Of a stretch of 64,000 nt of DNA, positions 24,736 to 32,711 are shown piece by piece. Each line of letters starts with the position of its first letter. Position 1 is the first letter of the stretch. The notes beneath the pieces were generated by a model, which ran no database searches, was not told the origin of the DNA, and was given only the letters and a program-made list of their open reading frames with translations. The stretch lies in contig NZ_JALM01000020.1 in the NCBI RefSeq assembly GCF_000737195.2, positions 186,001-250,000 of the forward strand, in the 5' to 3' direction. This stretch comes from Sciscionella sediminilitoris. Lineage in GTDB: Bacteria > Actinomycetota > Actinomycetes > Mycobacteriales > Pseudonocardiaceae. The position numbers were made by a program, and so were the translations under genes.

Positions 24736-24766
24736 TTGACCTCCACCGCGGTGGAGCTCGCAGGAT
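24736..24766 (+). promoter_or_regulatory. candidate MerR-type promoter with 19-bp spacer and 16-bp palindrome
   Basis: TTGACC (24736-24741) and CAGGAT (24761-24766) form a -35/-10 pair 19 bases apart, longer than the usual 17. The spacer is filled by the perfect palindrome CTCCACCGCGGTGGAG (24741-24756). A stretched spacer with an embedded dyad is the hallmark of promoters activated by MerR-family proteins. The +1 would fall at or next to the ATG at 24773, so the message would be leaderless. No merR gene is in the window. Confidence 0.55.
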
Positions 24767-24772
24767 CGGAGC

Positions 24773-25147
24773 ATGGTGTTCACTCAGGCACAACTGCGCT
24801 ATCTACGCGGCCAGGAGATCGGCAGGCTGGCCACGATCGGTCCCGGCGGCCCACAGAATCATCCGGTCTGGTTCCGGGTCACCCCGGTCGGCGTGGACAT
24901 CGGCGGCACGCAGCTGAGCGACTCCCGCAAATACCGCAACGTGCTCGCCGATCCGCGGGTGTCCTTCGTGGTCGACGATGTCCTCGACGGGCACGGCCGT
25001 GGGGTGGAACTGCGCGGCTGCGCCACGATCCACCGGCTGGATTCGCCGCTGTTTCCCGGATTCGAGCTCGAGGTGCTGCGGATCAGGGCGCGCCGGGTCA
25101 TAGCCTGGAGCATCGACGTTCCCGGGTACCACCGCCGGGACAGGTGA
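24773..25147 (+). CDS. PPOX-class split-barrel flavin/F420-binding protein
   Basis: The 124-residue protein fits the pyridoxamine-phosphate-oxidase-like split barrel, in the small actinobacterial group annotated as F420-dependent oxidoreductase: QLRYLRGQEIGRLATIGPGGPQNHPVWFRV, then SRKYRNVLADPRVSFVVDD and a C-terminal IRARRVIAWSID. These enzymes bind FMN or F420 at the dimer interface and reduce small substrates. There is no ribosome site; a candidate MerR-type promoter would start the transcript at the ATG. The last 50 bases overlap a convergent hypothetical gene. Confidence 0.85.
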   Translation: MVFTQAQLRYLRGQEIGRLATIGPGGPQNHPVWFRVTPVGVDIGGTQLSDSRKYRNVLADPRVSFVVDDVLDGHGRGVELRGCATIHRLDSPLFPGFELEVLRIRARRVIAWSIDVPGYHRRDR

Positions 25148-25475
25148 TCAGCCCGCCCGCCGCGATGAGCGCGTTGTCCATCGGCCGCGCCGTACCGGCC
25201 GCGAGCAGGAAACCGGTGCGCCGCAACCACATCCGTGCGGTCTCCGCGGCCTCTCGCGCGTCCGGGGCGAACGGCCCGTCCACCGCGGCGAACCGTTCGG
25301 GGCGGTCCAGCCCTTCCGCGAGGCGGTCCACGACCGGGCCCAGCGCGGCGAGCACATCCCGCAGGGCACACAGGGTCTGGCACACATCCCGGTCCAGCAC
25401 CGCATCCGGCGGTTTCCCGGCAAGCGCCACGAGTGCGGCGCGGGCCTGATCGAGCAGTTCTCGGCTGTCTTGCAC
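25098..25475 (-). CDS. hypothetical protein
   Basis: A 125-residue, mostly helical product without signal or membrane segment: SRELLDQARAALVALAG, then DVCQTLCALRDVLAALGPVVDRLAEGL, and a segment ETARMWLRRTGFLLAAGT. The first 105 residues read like a real helical bundle; the last 15 are antisense to the end of the split-barrel gene and look non-conserved. GTG start at 25475 with only a weak site. No family is recognised, and a shadow reading frame cannot be ruled out. Confidence 0.5.
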   Translation of the reverse strand: MQDSRELLDQARAALVALAGKPPDAVLDRDVCQTLCALRDVLAALGPVVDRLAEGLDRPERFAAVDGPFAPDAREAAETARMWLRRTGFLLAAGTARPMDNALIAAGGLITCPGGGTRERRCSRL

Positions 25476-25501
25476 CCTGTCACTATGACCGGGAGCCGGA
25501 G

Positions 25502-25516
25502 TTCAGTGTTAGTGAA
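25502..25516. promoter_or_regulatory. LysR-type T-N11-A site
   Basis: TTCAGTGTTAGTGAA has TTCA/TGAA arms around 7 bases, matching the T-N11-A dyad bound by LysR regulators. It lies 30 bases upstream of the broken LysR gene and 27 bases from the divergent hypothetical gene, in a locally AT-rich stretch. Confidence 0.5.
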
Positions 25517-25546
25517 ATGATTTGAACTGGTATGTAGTCTGAGTGA

Positions 25547-26438
25547 ATGACCGTGGATCCCCGGCGGCTGCTGATCCTGCGCGCGGTGCGCCGCGGCCCG
25601 GATGCTGCACCTGACCCCGTCCGGGGTTTCCCAGCAGCTGACCAAACTGGAGGCGGAGACCGGGATCGCGCTGATCGACCGGGGCAGCCGTGGCGGTGGG
25701 CGCGCGGCAGAGTTCACCAGGGCCGGTCACGCCCTCGCCGAGCACGCCGAGACGCTCGCGGACACGCTCGCCGCGGTGGATGCCACGGTCAGCGAATTCC
25801 GCGAACAACCCGTGGCCCAGGTGCGGATCGGCGGGTTCTCGGTGGTGCTCAGTGAACTGCTCGCCCCGGTGGTCCTGCGACTGGCCACCACGAATCCCGG
25901 CCTGAACGTGTGCATCTGGGAGACCACCGAGACCGAGGGCGTCGAAGCGCTGCGCGAAGGACGGCTCGATCTGCTGCTGAGCCAGCGGCCCGGGCCCGGG
26001 GAACCCGCCCGCGCGCCGGATCTGGTGGAGACCAGTCTGTTCGAGGACCCGCTCCGGGTGCTGGTGCCGCGCTCCTGGCCGGTCGGCGACGAACCCGCCG
26101 AACTGCTCGCCCGCCCGTGGTTCACCTCCTCGCTCGACCCGGCGAGCCAGCGCGAACTGCGCACGCTGAGCCGCGAGCACGGGATCACCCTCGACGAACG
26201 CGATATCGGTGCGGCCAACGCGCCGACGCTGCTCTCCCTCGTCGCGAACGGGCTCGGCGCCACGATCGTCCCCGAGCTCACCCTCGGCACCCGCCCGAAC
26301 CCGAACATCCGGGTCAGTGAAGGAATTCTCACCCTCGGCTCGCGCACCCTCTCCGTGCTGCGCCTGCCCTCGGTGCACCATCCCGGCATCGAGGAACTGC
26401 TGCGCGAACTCCGCAGCGAGGGGCGCTCACGCCGCTGA
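25547..26438 (+). pseudogene. LysR-family regulator with out-of-frame deletion in the HTH
   Basis: ATG 25547 opens MTVDPRRLLILRAVRRG, a textbook LysR start. In the same frame the sequence then becomes nonsense. The continuation LHLTPSGVSQQLTKLEAETGIALI, the second half of the HTH, is read in another frame from about base 25602 and runs intact through the substrate-binding domain (VRIGGFSVVLSELLAP, LLLSQRPGPGEP, LLSLVANGLGATIVPE) to the stop at 26438. Comparison with ordinary LysR proteins suggests about 20 bases, not a multiple of 3, are missing between the two halves. The DNA-binding domain is therefore probably destroyed unless a sequence error is involved. The end overlaps the ROK kinase gene by 12 bases. 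Confidence 0.75.
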
Positions 26439-27338
26439 CCGCGCGTGCAGCGCGGCGCCGACCGCGATACCGAGCTCGCCGAGCCGCGCGGGCCGGACCT
26501 GCACCGGGCGACCGGTCAGCAGCGGACGTTCGGCGAGTGACCGCGTCATCGCGGGTTCGAGCAGCCGCCAGGCCCCGGCGACCCCGCCGCCGAGCACCGC
26601 GAGCTCGATTCCGAGCAGCCCGCACGCGTCCGCGATCGCCGCGCCCACATGGGTTCCCGCCTCGGCGAACACCCGGACGGCAACCGGATCCCCCGCCCCG
26701 GCGCGCACCGCGACCTCGGCCGCGTCCGCCTGTTCCCCGCTGCCCTCGGCATAGCGCCGCGCGATGGACCGGCCCGAGGCGTAGGACTCCAGGTGCCCGA
26801 TCTGGCCGCAGGTGCACGGCGCATCGCCGAACCGGCCGATGTGCCCGATCTCGCCCGCGCCCGGCCCTCCGCCGTGCAACAGGGAGCCGTCCACCAGCAG
26901 CGCGCCGCCGACCCCGGTACCGAGCGCGACCGCGAGCGCGTGCCGCACCGGAGTGTCCCCGCCCGCGAAGATCTCCCCGAGCAGCAACATGTTCACATCG
27001 TTGTCGGTGGCCACGGGCAGCCCCTCGCACCGCGCGGAAAGCTCCGGGGTGATCTTGGTGCCCGTCCAGCCGGGAAACGACCCGCTCGCCGCGACCACGG
27101 TCCCGGCCTCGGGATCGATCACCCCGGCCGCGCCGACACCGATCCCCCGGCAGGTTCCGCCCGCGCGGGCGAGCACCACGCGCACCGCTTCGGCGGCGGC
27201 GTCCAGGATCGCCGCGGCACCGTGCGCCGCGGGGCTCGGGAACTGGGCGCGCGCGAGCACGTTCGCGTGCTCGTCCACACCCACCGCGAGGATCTTCGAG
27301 CCACCGATGTCCACCCCGGCCCAGATCTGCTCGGTCAT
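26427..27338 (-). CDS. ROK-family sugar kinase
   Basis: A 303-residue ROK kinase: N-terminal ATP-binding VDIGGSKILAVGVD, VATDNDVNMLLLGE with the catalytic-base Asp, ALGTGVGGALLVDG, and GEIGHIGRFGDAPCTCGQIGHLE. In this last motif the usual CxCGxxGCxE has His for the third Cys; His of GHIG and the remaining Cys could still bind zinc. It likely phosphorylates a hexose or amino sugar in the cytosol. The start overlaps the stop of the ABC ATPase gene as ATGA, so it is the fifth gene of the importer operon and probably acts on the imported compound. Confidence 0.9.
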   Translation of the reverse strand: MTEQIWAGVDIGGSKILAVGVDEHANVLARAQFPSPAAHGAAAILDAAAEAVRVVLARAGGTCRGIGVGAAGVIDPEAGTVVAASGSFPGWTGTKITPELSARCEGLPVATDNDVNMLLLGEIFAGGDTPVRHALAVALGTGVGGALLVDGSLLHGGGPGAGEIGHIGRFGDAPCTCGQIGHLESYASGRSIARRYAEGSGEQADAAEVAVRAGAGDPVAVRVFAEAGTHVGAAIADACGLLGIELAVLGGGVAGAWRLLEPAMTRSLAERPLLTGRPVQVRPARLGELGIAVGAALHARSAA

Positions 27339-28957
27339 TTCTCCCCTGTCCTCGCGCGCCTGCGTTCGGCCTGCGCGACCGGATCGGGCACCGGTGAAGC
27401 GAGCACGAGCCTGCGCGTGTAGTCCTCGCTCGGGTGCCCGAGCACCGCGGTGCGCTCGCCCTGCTCCACGACCCGGCCCCGGTTGAGCACCGCGACCCGG
27501 TCGCAGACATTGTCCACCACGGCGAGGTCATGGCTGATGAACAGGCAGCCGAAGGAGAGTTCCCGGTGCAGCCGCGCGAGCAGTTCGAGCACCGTGGCCT
27601 GCACCGAGACATCGAGCGCACTGGTCGGTTCGTCGGCGATGAGCAGATCCGGGCCGAGCACGAGCGCCCGCGCGAGGCTCACCCGCTGGCGCTGGCCACC
27701 GGAGAGTTCGTGCGGGAACCGGTCGGCCACGCCCGCGCCGAGTTCCACCGCGTCGAGCAGTTCGGCGATCCGCTTGGCACGCGCGGACTTCGTGCCCTCG
27801 CCGTGCACCTGCAGCGGTTCGGCGATGCACTGCCCGATGGTCATCCGCGGATCGAGCGAGGAGCCCGGATCCTGGAACACCACCCCGATCCTGCGGCGCA
27901 GCGCCAGTGCCTCACGGCGCTTGGCCCGGTGCGGATCGGTGCCGAACAGGCGCACCGCACCGGAATCCGGCCGGACAAGGCCGAGCGCGCAGCCACCGAT
28001 CGTGGACTTCCCCGATCCGGATTCGCCGACCAGTCCGAGCAGTTCCCCGCGCCCGACGCGCAGCGAGACCTCGTCCACCGCCTTGACCCCGCCGCCGTAG
28101 CGCACGGTGACCCGTTCCAGTTCGAGCGCAGGGCCGTTGTCGTCCACAGTGGACGGTTCGGCACGCCCGCCGAGCAGTGGCACCGCCTCCAGCAGCTCGC
28201 GGGTGTACTCCTGCTCCGGGGCGGCGAACAGCTGCACGGAACTCGCCTGTTCCACCAGCTTTCCCGCACGCAGCACGAGAATCCGGTCGGCGATGTCGGC
28301 GACCACGCCCATGTTGTGCGTGATGAGCAGGATCGCGGTCCCGGATTCGTCCCGGATGCGGCGCAACAGGTCCAGGATTCCGGCCTGCACGGTCACATCG
28401 AGGGCCGTGGTGGGTTCATCGGCGATCAGCAGCCGCGGTTCACAGCCGATCGCCATCGCGATGAGCACCCGCTGGCGCTGCCCTCCGGAGAGCTGATGCG
28501 GGTACTGGCGCATCCTCCGGTCCGGATCGTCGATCTCCACCCGCTCGAGCAGTTCGCGCACCCGGTCCCGGTAGTGCGTGAGCCGCTTGGGTTCCGGATC
28601 GTGGTTGCGCAGCGCCTCGGCGATCTGCGCGCCGATACGCTGCAGCGGGTTCAGCGCGGTCATCGGCTCCTGGAAGATCATCGCGGCCCGCTTGCCCCGC
28701 ACCCTGCGCAGTTGTTCACCGCGCAGCGCCAGCACATCCTCGCCGTCGAGCTCCACCGAACCGGAAACCGTGGCCGCGCCGCCGAGCAGCCGCAGCACCG
28801 ACATGGCCATGGTGCTCTTGCCCGAGCCGGATTCCCCGACCACGGCCAGGATCTCCCGCTCGCCGAGACTGAAGCTCAGCCCGTCCAGCGCGGTGACCTC
28901 GCCCGCCTCGGTGTCGAACCGGACCCCGAGGTCGCGCACCCTGAGAACATCGTTCAC
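27335..28957 (-). CDS. fused double ABC ATPase of a peptide-type importer (DppD-DppF)
   Basis: The 540-residue protein joins two ATPase modules. Each has Walker A (GESGSGKSTMA and GESGSGKSTIGG), signature LSGGQRQRV and Walker B (LLIADEPTTALD and LLIADEPTSALD). The linker around residue 265 and the second module's start VTVRYGGGVKAVDEVSL match fused DppD/DppF or OppD/OppF proteins of actinobacteria. It powers uptake through the two permeases encoded upstream. GTG 28957 overlaps the permease stop as GTGA; the downstream ROK kinase overlaps by 4 bases. Confidence 0.94.
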   Translation of the reverse strand: MNDVLRVRDLGVRFDTEAGEVTALDGLSFSLGEREILAVVGESGSGKSTMAMSVLRLLGGAATVSGSVELDGEDVLALRGEQLRRVRGKRAAMIFQEPMTALNPLQRIGAQIAEALRNHDPEPKRLTHYRDRVRELLERVEIDDPDRRMRQYPHQLSGGQRQRVLIAMAIGCEPRLLIADEPTTALDVTVQAGILDLLRRIRDESGTAILLITHNMGVVADIADRILVLRAGKLVEQASSVQLFAAPEQEYTRELLEAVPLLGGRAEPSTVDDNGPALELERVTVRYGGGVKAVDEVSLRVGRGELLGLVGESGSGKSTIGGCALGLVRPDSGAVRLFGTDPHRAKRREALALRRRIGVVFQDPGSSLDPRMTIGQCIAEPLQVHGEGTKSARAKRIAELLDAVELGAGVADRFPHELSGGQRQRVSLARALVLGPDLLIADEPTSALDVSVQATVLELLARLHRELSFGCLFISHDLAVVDNVCDRVAVLNRGRVVEQGERTAVLGHPSEDYTRRLVLASPVPDPVAQAERRRARTGEK

Positions 28958-29823
28958 TGTGCCGCTCGCTTCCTGACTTCGAAGGCGTCCCGCAGTCCAT
29001 CGCCGATGAAGTTGAACGCGGCGACGACGAGGATGATCGCGATACCCGGCGGCACGATCAACCACCAGGCCCCGTCATAGGTGTAGGTTATGCCCTTGCT
29101 CAGCATGGCGCCCCAGTCGGTCTGCGGTGGCGCGACGCCGAGGCCGAGGAAGCTGACGTAGGCGACCAGCAGGATCGCGTCGGCGATCTGGAAGGTCACG
29201 TTCACCATCACCGTGCCGATCGCGTTCGGGATGATGTGCCGGAACACCGCGCGGGTCCGGCTGCCCCCGATCGCCCGCAGCGCCCGGATGTAATCGCGCT
29301 CGGCGATGGTCACCGTCTCGGCGCGCATCAGCCGCGCGGGCACCAGCCAGGACACCACGCCGATCAGCACGGCGAGGATGCCCACGCTCGGCGTGACCAG
29401 GGTCGCGGCCACCAGGAGCAGGAACAGCGCCGGGATCGCGACCCCGGTGTCCACGATGCGCATCAGCACCAGGTCCAGCCAGCCGCCGCTGTATCCGGCG
29501 ACCGCGCCCCACACCGCGCCGATCGCGGTCCCGATCAGCCCGGCGATCACCCCGATGATCAGCGAGACCTGCCCGGCGACCATGAGCCGCCCGAGCACAT
29601 CGTGGCCGAGCTCGTCGGTGCCGAGTGGATGCCCCGCCCCCGGGGGAAGCCGCACCGCGCCCAGATCGGTGTGCACCTGATCGGTGCCGTAGATCAGCGG
29701 ACCGAGGAAGGAGAACAGCAGCATCAGCACCAGGATCACCAGGCCGACCAGTGCCAGCCGGTGCCGGATCAGCCTGCGCAGCACCCCGCTGCGGGTGCGT
29801 TCCGGAGTCTCTGTGGTGGTCAT
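28954..29823 (-). CDS. ABC importer permease, DppC/OppC type
   Basis: The 289-residue permease has an N-terminal TM (LALVGLVILVLMLLFSFLG), then HPLGTDELGHDVLGRLMVAG, the standard DppC lead into the transmembrane domain, and the EAA coupling loop ERDYIRALRAIGGSRTRAVFRHIIPNA. It pairs with the DppB-like protein encoded just upstream. The start overlaps that gene's stop as ATGA and its own stop overlaps the ATPase start as GTGA, so translation is coupled along the operon. Confidence 0.94.
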   Translation of the reverse strand: MTTTETPERTRSGVLRRLIRHRLALVGLVILVLMLLFSFLGPLIYGTDQVHTDLGAVRLPPGAGHPLGTDELGHDVLGRLMVAGQVSLIIGVIAGLIGTAIGAVWGAVAGYSGGWLDLVLMRIVDTGVAIPALFLLLVAATLVTPSVGILAVLIGVVSWLVPARLMRAETVTIAERDYIRALRAIGGSRTRAVFRHIIPNAIGTVMVNVTFQIADAILLVAYVSFLGLGVAPPQTDWGAMLSKGITYTYDGAWWLIVPPGIAIILVVAAFNFIGDGLRDAFEVRKRAAQ

Positions 29824-30782
29824 CGTTTCGCCGTCCTCACCCGTGGATCGATGAACAACTGCGCGAGATCGGCGAGCAGCGAGCCGACCACCGTCGCCAC
29901 GGCGATCAGCAGCACCACGCCGAGCAGCACCGGATAGTCCTGCTCCTGGGCCGCGGACCAGAACAGCAGCCCGATGCCCGGATAGTTGAACATCGACTCG
30001 ATCACCAGCGCACCGCCGAAGATGACCGGAATGTAGTAGCCGAGCATGGAGACCACGGAGGTGAGCGAGTTCCGGAACACGTGCCGAACGATGATCCGGC
30101 GCTCCGAGGTGCCCTTGGCCCGCGCGGTGCGTACGTAGTCCTGCGCCAGGTTGTCCAATGTGGACGATCGCATGTACCGGCTGAACGCGGCGACCACCGT
30201 GGCCGCGCCCGCCACGATGGGCAGCACGAGCGAGCCGGGATCGGCGAGCACCGAACCGAAACTCTCGTCCTGCGCGGCCTGCGCCGGGAACCACGGCAAC
30301 ACCTGGGAGAACAGGATGATCAGCAGCAGCGAGAGGAAGAACACCGGCGTCGCGTAGAGCAGGAAGCTCAGCGTGGTCAGGATGTGGTCGGCAGCGCGGT
30401 TGCGCCGCACCGCCTGCCAGATCCCGGCAGGCAGCGCGATGATGATCCCGATCAGCGTGTAGATCACGGTCAGCAGCAGGGTTTTCGGCAGCCGCTGCGC
30501 CAGCAGTGCGGACACCGGTTCGTTCTTGGTGTACGAGTCGCCGAGATCGCCGTGCAGCAGCCGGACGAGATAGTCCCAGTACTGGGTGTACAGCGGCTGG
30601 TCGAATCCCTTCTCCTGGTTGAACCGCGCGATCTGGTCCGGGGTCGCCTCCATACCCAGGATCCCGCGCGCCGGACCGCCGGGCAGCAGGTGCAGCAGCA
30701 CGAAGGTCAGCACGGTGACCAGGAAGACCACGAGGATCGCGAACACGAGCCTTCGCGTGATATAGCGCAGCATCACCCTCAC
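29820..30782 (-). CDS. ABC importer permease, DppB/OppB type
   Basis: The 320-residue permease begins LRYITRRLVFAILVVFLVTV and has LLHLLPGGPARGI, the periplasmic DppB signature, GDLGDSYTKNEPVSALLAQRLPKT, and the EAA loop LAQDYVRTARAKGTSERRIIVRHVFRNSL. It forms the channel with the DppC-like partner. GTG 30782 overlaps the stop of the binding-protein gene by 4 bases (GTGA). Substrates of this importer class range from peptides to nickel and oligosaccharides. Confidence 0.94.
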   Translation of the reverse strand: MRVMLRYITRRLVFAILVVFLVTVLTFVLLHLLPGGPARGILGMEATPDQIARFNQEKGFDQPLYTQYWDYLVRLLHGDLGDSYTKNEPVSALLAQRLPKTLLLTVIYTLIGIIIALPAGIWQAVRRNRAADHILTTLSFLLYATPVFFLSLLLIILFSQVLPWFPAQAAQDESFGSVLADPGSLVLPIVAGAATVVAAFSRYMRSSTLDNLAQDYVRTARAKGTSERRIIVRHVFRNSLTSVVSMLGYYIPVIFGGALVIESMFNYPGIGLLFWSAAQEQDYPVLLGVVLLIAVATVVGSLLADLAQLFIDPRVRTAKR

Positions 30783-32590
30783 CTCGTCCAGTACCAGCGC
30801 TGCGGATACAGATCGGCGAGCGGATCCTGGGTGACCCCGTGCAGCGCCGAATCGATCGCCGAGACCTGATAGGCCGGGTTGGGCACCCAGATCACCGGAA
30901 GGTCCTCGGCGAGGAACGCGCTGTACTCGCGCATCGCAAACTGGTCATCGGACTCGTTCGTCTTGGCGATCAGCTCGTCCGCGTACGGATTCGAGTAGCT
31001 GCCCAGGTTCGAGGTCCCGTTCGTGCCGAACAGCCGCTCCCCGCTCGGATCGGCGTCGTAGTACCAGCTGCCCTGGGTACCGAAGAAGGACAGCTGCCAG
31101 CCGCAGGAGGGATCCGCGGGCTTGCACTGGGCGGTGGCGGCGAGCACCGAGTTCAGCGGGCGCTGGCTGATCTCCAGGTCCACCCCGATACGCGAGAGCG
31201 AGGACTTGAGCTCCTGGATCATCCCGGTGGTCTCGTCCGAACCCGATTCGGAGAGCACGGTCATCGAAAGCCTCGTGCCCTTCCCGATCCCGGGACCGCA
31301 GGCGTGCGCGTCCGCACAGTAGGCCACCCCATCGGATCCGGTACGCCAGCCGTGCTGTTCGAGCTGCCGCTTCGCCTTCGCCAGATCGAAGGGGTAGGGA
31401 TTGTGCTGCTGTCGCGGGGAAAGATACTTCGAGGCGGTGCCCTGCGGGATCGGTCCGTAGGTCTTGGTCGCCGCCTTGCGCCAGATCACGTCCGCGATAC
31501 CGTCCTGGTTCACCGAACGCTGGATCGCCTCGCGCACATAGCGTTGCTTGAACACCGCGCCGAGTGCCGGATTGTTGAAGTTGTAGGGGATGTAGCTGAC
31601 CGCCCAGCCGTCCCATGGCGTGATCCGGTACCCGAGCCCTTCCAGTTTGGCGCGCTGGCCGAGATCGGAGGTCGGCACATAGCCGTAGTCGACCCCGCCC
31701 GCGAGCAGCACGTTGTACTCCGCCGCGGAACTGGTGAACGTCTGGAAGCGCACCATGTCCAGATGGGCCGGATCGGGCCCGGTGTAGTGCGGATTCCTGC
31801 GCAACGTGACCTGGCCGCGGGTGGAGAATTCCTGAATGGCGAACGGACCGTCGACCACCTTGAACAGCGGGTTGGTGCTGAATTTCCCGAGTTGCTTTCC
31901 CTGGTCGACCAGGTAGTCGAAGACCTTTTCCGCGGTTTTCGGGTTCCGGTCGAAATCACCGACCGGGCCGTTGTCGCTGGTTTTGTCCCATACCGCCTGC
32001 GGCATCGGGATGAGCCGGGAGAGCTGGTTCGCGGTGAACCAGTCCTGGTTGTACTTCTTGTCCAGGTGCAGCCGGAACGAGCGCTGCCCGGTGGTCTCGA
32101 ATCCGGTGATGTTGTCCGGGATCCGCCCTTCCGAGTAGATCGACCACTGCTTCTTGCCCGCCTTGACGAGGTTGTAGAAGAACTCCACATCCCGCGCGGT
32201 GACGGGCTTCCCGTTGGACCAGGTCAGGTTCCGCAGGGTGACCGAGACGGTGCGCCCGTCCGGGGAGTAGACCGGTGGCTGCGCCGCGCTCGCCTTCTCG
32301 TCCATGCCGAGTGTGCCGTTCGGGGTCTTGTCGAACAGGTACAGCGGCGGATAGAGCGTGTTCCGGATCGCGCTGTTGTAGGTGGCTCCGTAGCCGGAGA
32401 CCCCGATCGGCAGAATCCAGTTCGGGGTGGCCGAGGGCGGCAGCGCGAAACTCACCGATCCGCCATCGACCATGTGCTCACCGCCACCGCCGTGCTGGCG
32501 CGGGGAAACTCCGCACGCGCTCAGTACTACAAGGGCAACGGCGAGTAACACCGCCACCCGACGCCTTCGCCACATAGATAGATCCGCCAT
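30779..32590 (-). CDS. family 5 ABC substrate-binding lipoprotein
   Basis: The 603-residue secreted lipoprotein starts with a basic n-region (WRRRR), a hydrophobic core (VAVLLAVALVVL) and lipobox LSAC, the Cys at residue 26 being lipidated. The mature part fits the SBP_5 peptide/nickel/oligosaccharide-binding family: SPDGRTVSVTLRNLTWSNGKPVTARDVEFFYN, VDGPFAIQEFSTRGQVTLRRNPHY and ERLFGTNGTSNLGSYSNPYADELI. Four extra Cys in AYCADAHACG and QCKPADPSCG may form disulfides. First gene of the importer operon, so its promoter is in the 121-base gap shared with the ROK repressor. Confidence 0.92.
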   Translation of the reverse strand: MADLSMWRRRRVAVLLAVALVVLSACGVSPRQHGGGGEHMVDGGSVSFALPPSATPNWILPIGVSGYGATYNSAIRNTLYPPLYLFDKTPNGTLGMDEKASAAQPPVYSPDGRTVSVTLRNLTWSNGKPVTARDVEFFYNLVKAGKKQWSIYSEGRIPDNITGFETTGQRSFRLHLDKKYNQDWFTANQLSRLIPMPQAVWDKTSDNGPVGDFDRNPKTAEKVFDYLVDQGKQLGKFSTNPLFKVVDGPFAIQEFSTRGQVTLRRNPHYTGPDPAHLDMVRFQTFTSSAAEYNVLLAGGVDYGYVPTSDLGQRAKLEGLGYRITPWDGWAVSYIPYNFNNPALGAVFKQRYVREAIQRSVNQDGIADVIWRKAATKTYGPIPQGTASKYLSPRQQHNPYPFDLAKAKRQLEQHGWRTGSDGVAYCADAHACGPGIGKGTRLSMTVLSESGSDETTGMIQELKSSLSRIGVDLEISQRPLNSVLAATAQCKPADPSCGWQLSFFGTQGSWYYDADPSGERLFGTNGTSNLGSYSNPYADELIAKTNESDDQFAMREYSAFLAEDLPVIWVPNPAYQVSAIDSALHGVTQDPLADLYPQRWYWTR

Positions 32591-32657
32591 TCATCGGCTA
32601 AAGTCTGCGCTTGTTGAGACGGCGATGATTGAAGCACGCGAAAGCCATCAGAGATAG

Positions 32658-32665
32658 TCACGTGA
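32658..32665. promoter_or_regulatory. TCACGTGA palindrome in the importer/repressor divergent promoter
   Basis: The 8-bp palindrome lies inside an AT-rich stretch (ATAG on the left, AAAATAACAACATAAT on the right) in the gap between the binding-protein and ROK-repressor genes. ROK repressors such as NagC and Mlc bind AT-rich sites with a short central dyad, so this is the best operator candidate in the gap. Confidence 0.4.
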
Positions 32666-32711
32666 AAATAACAACATAATTCCTACTTCAACCAAGATCG
32701 AAGGAAGTGGC

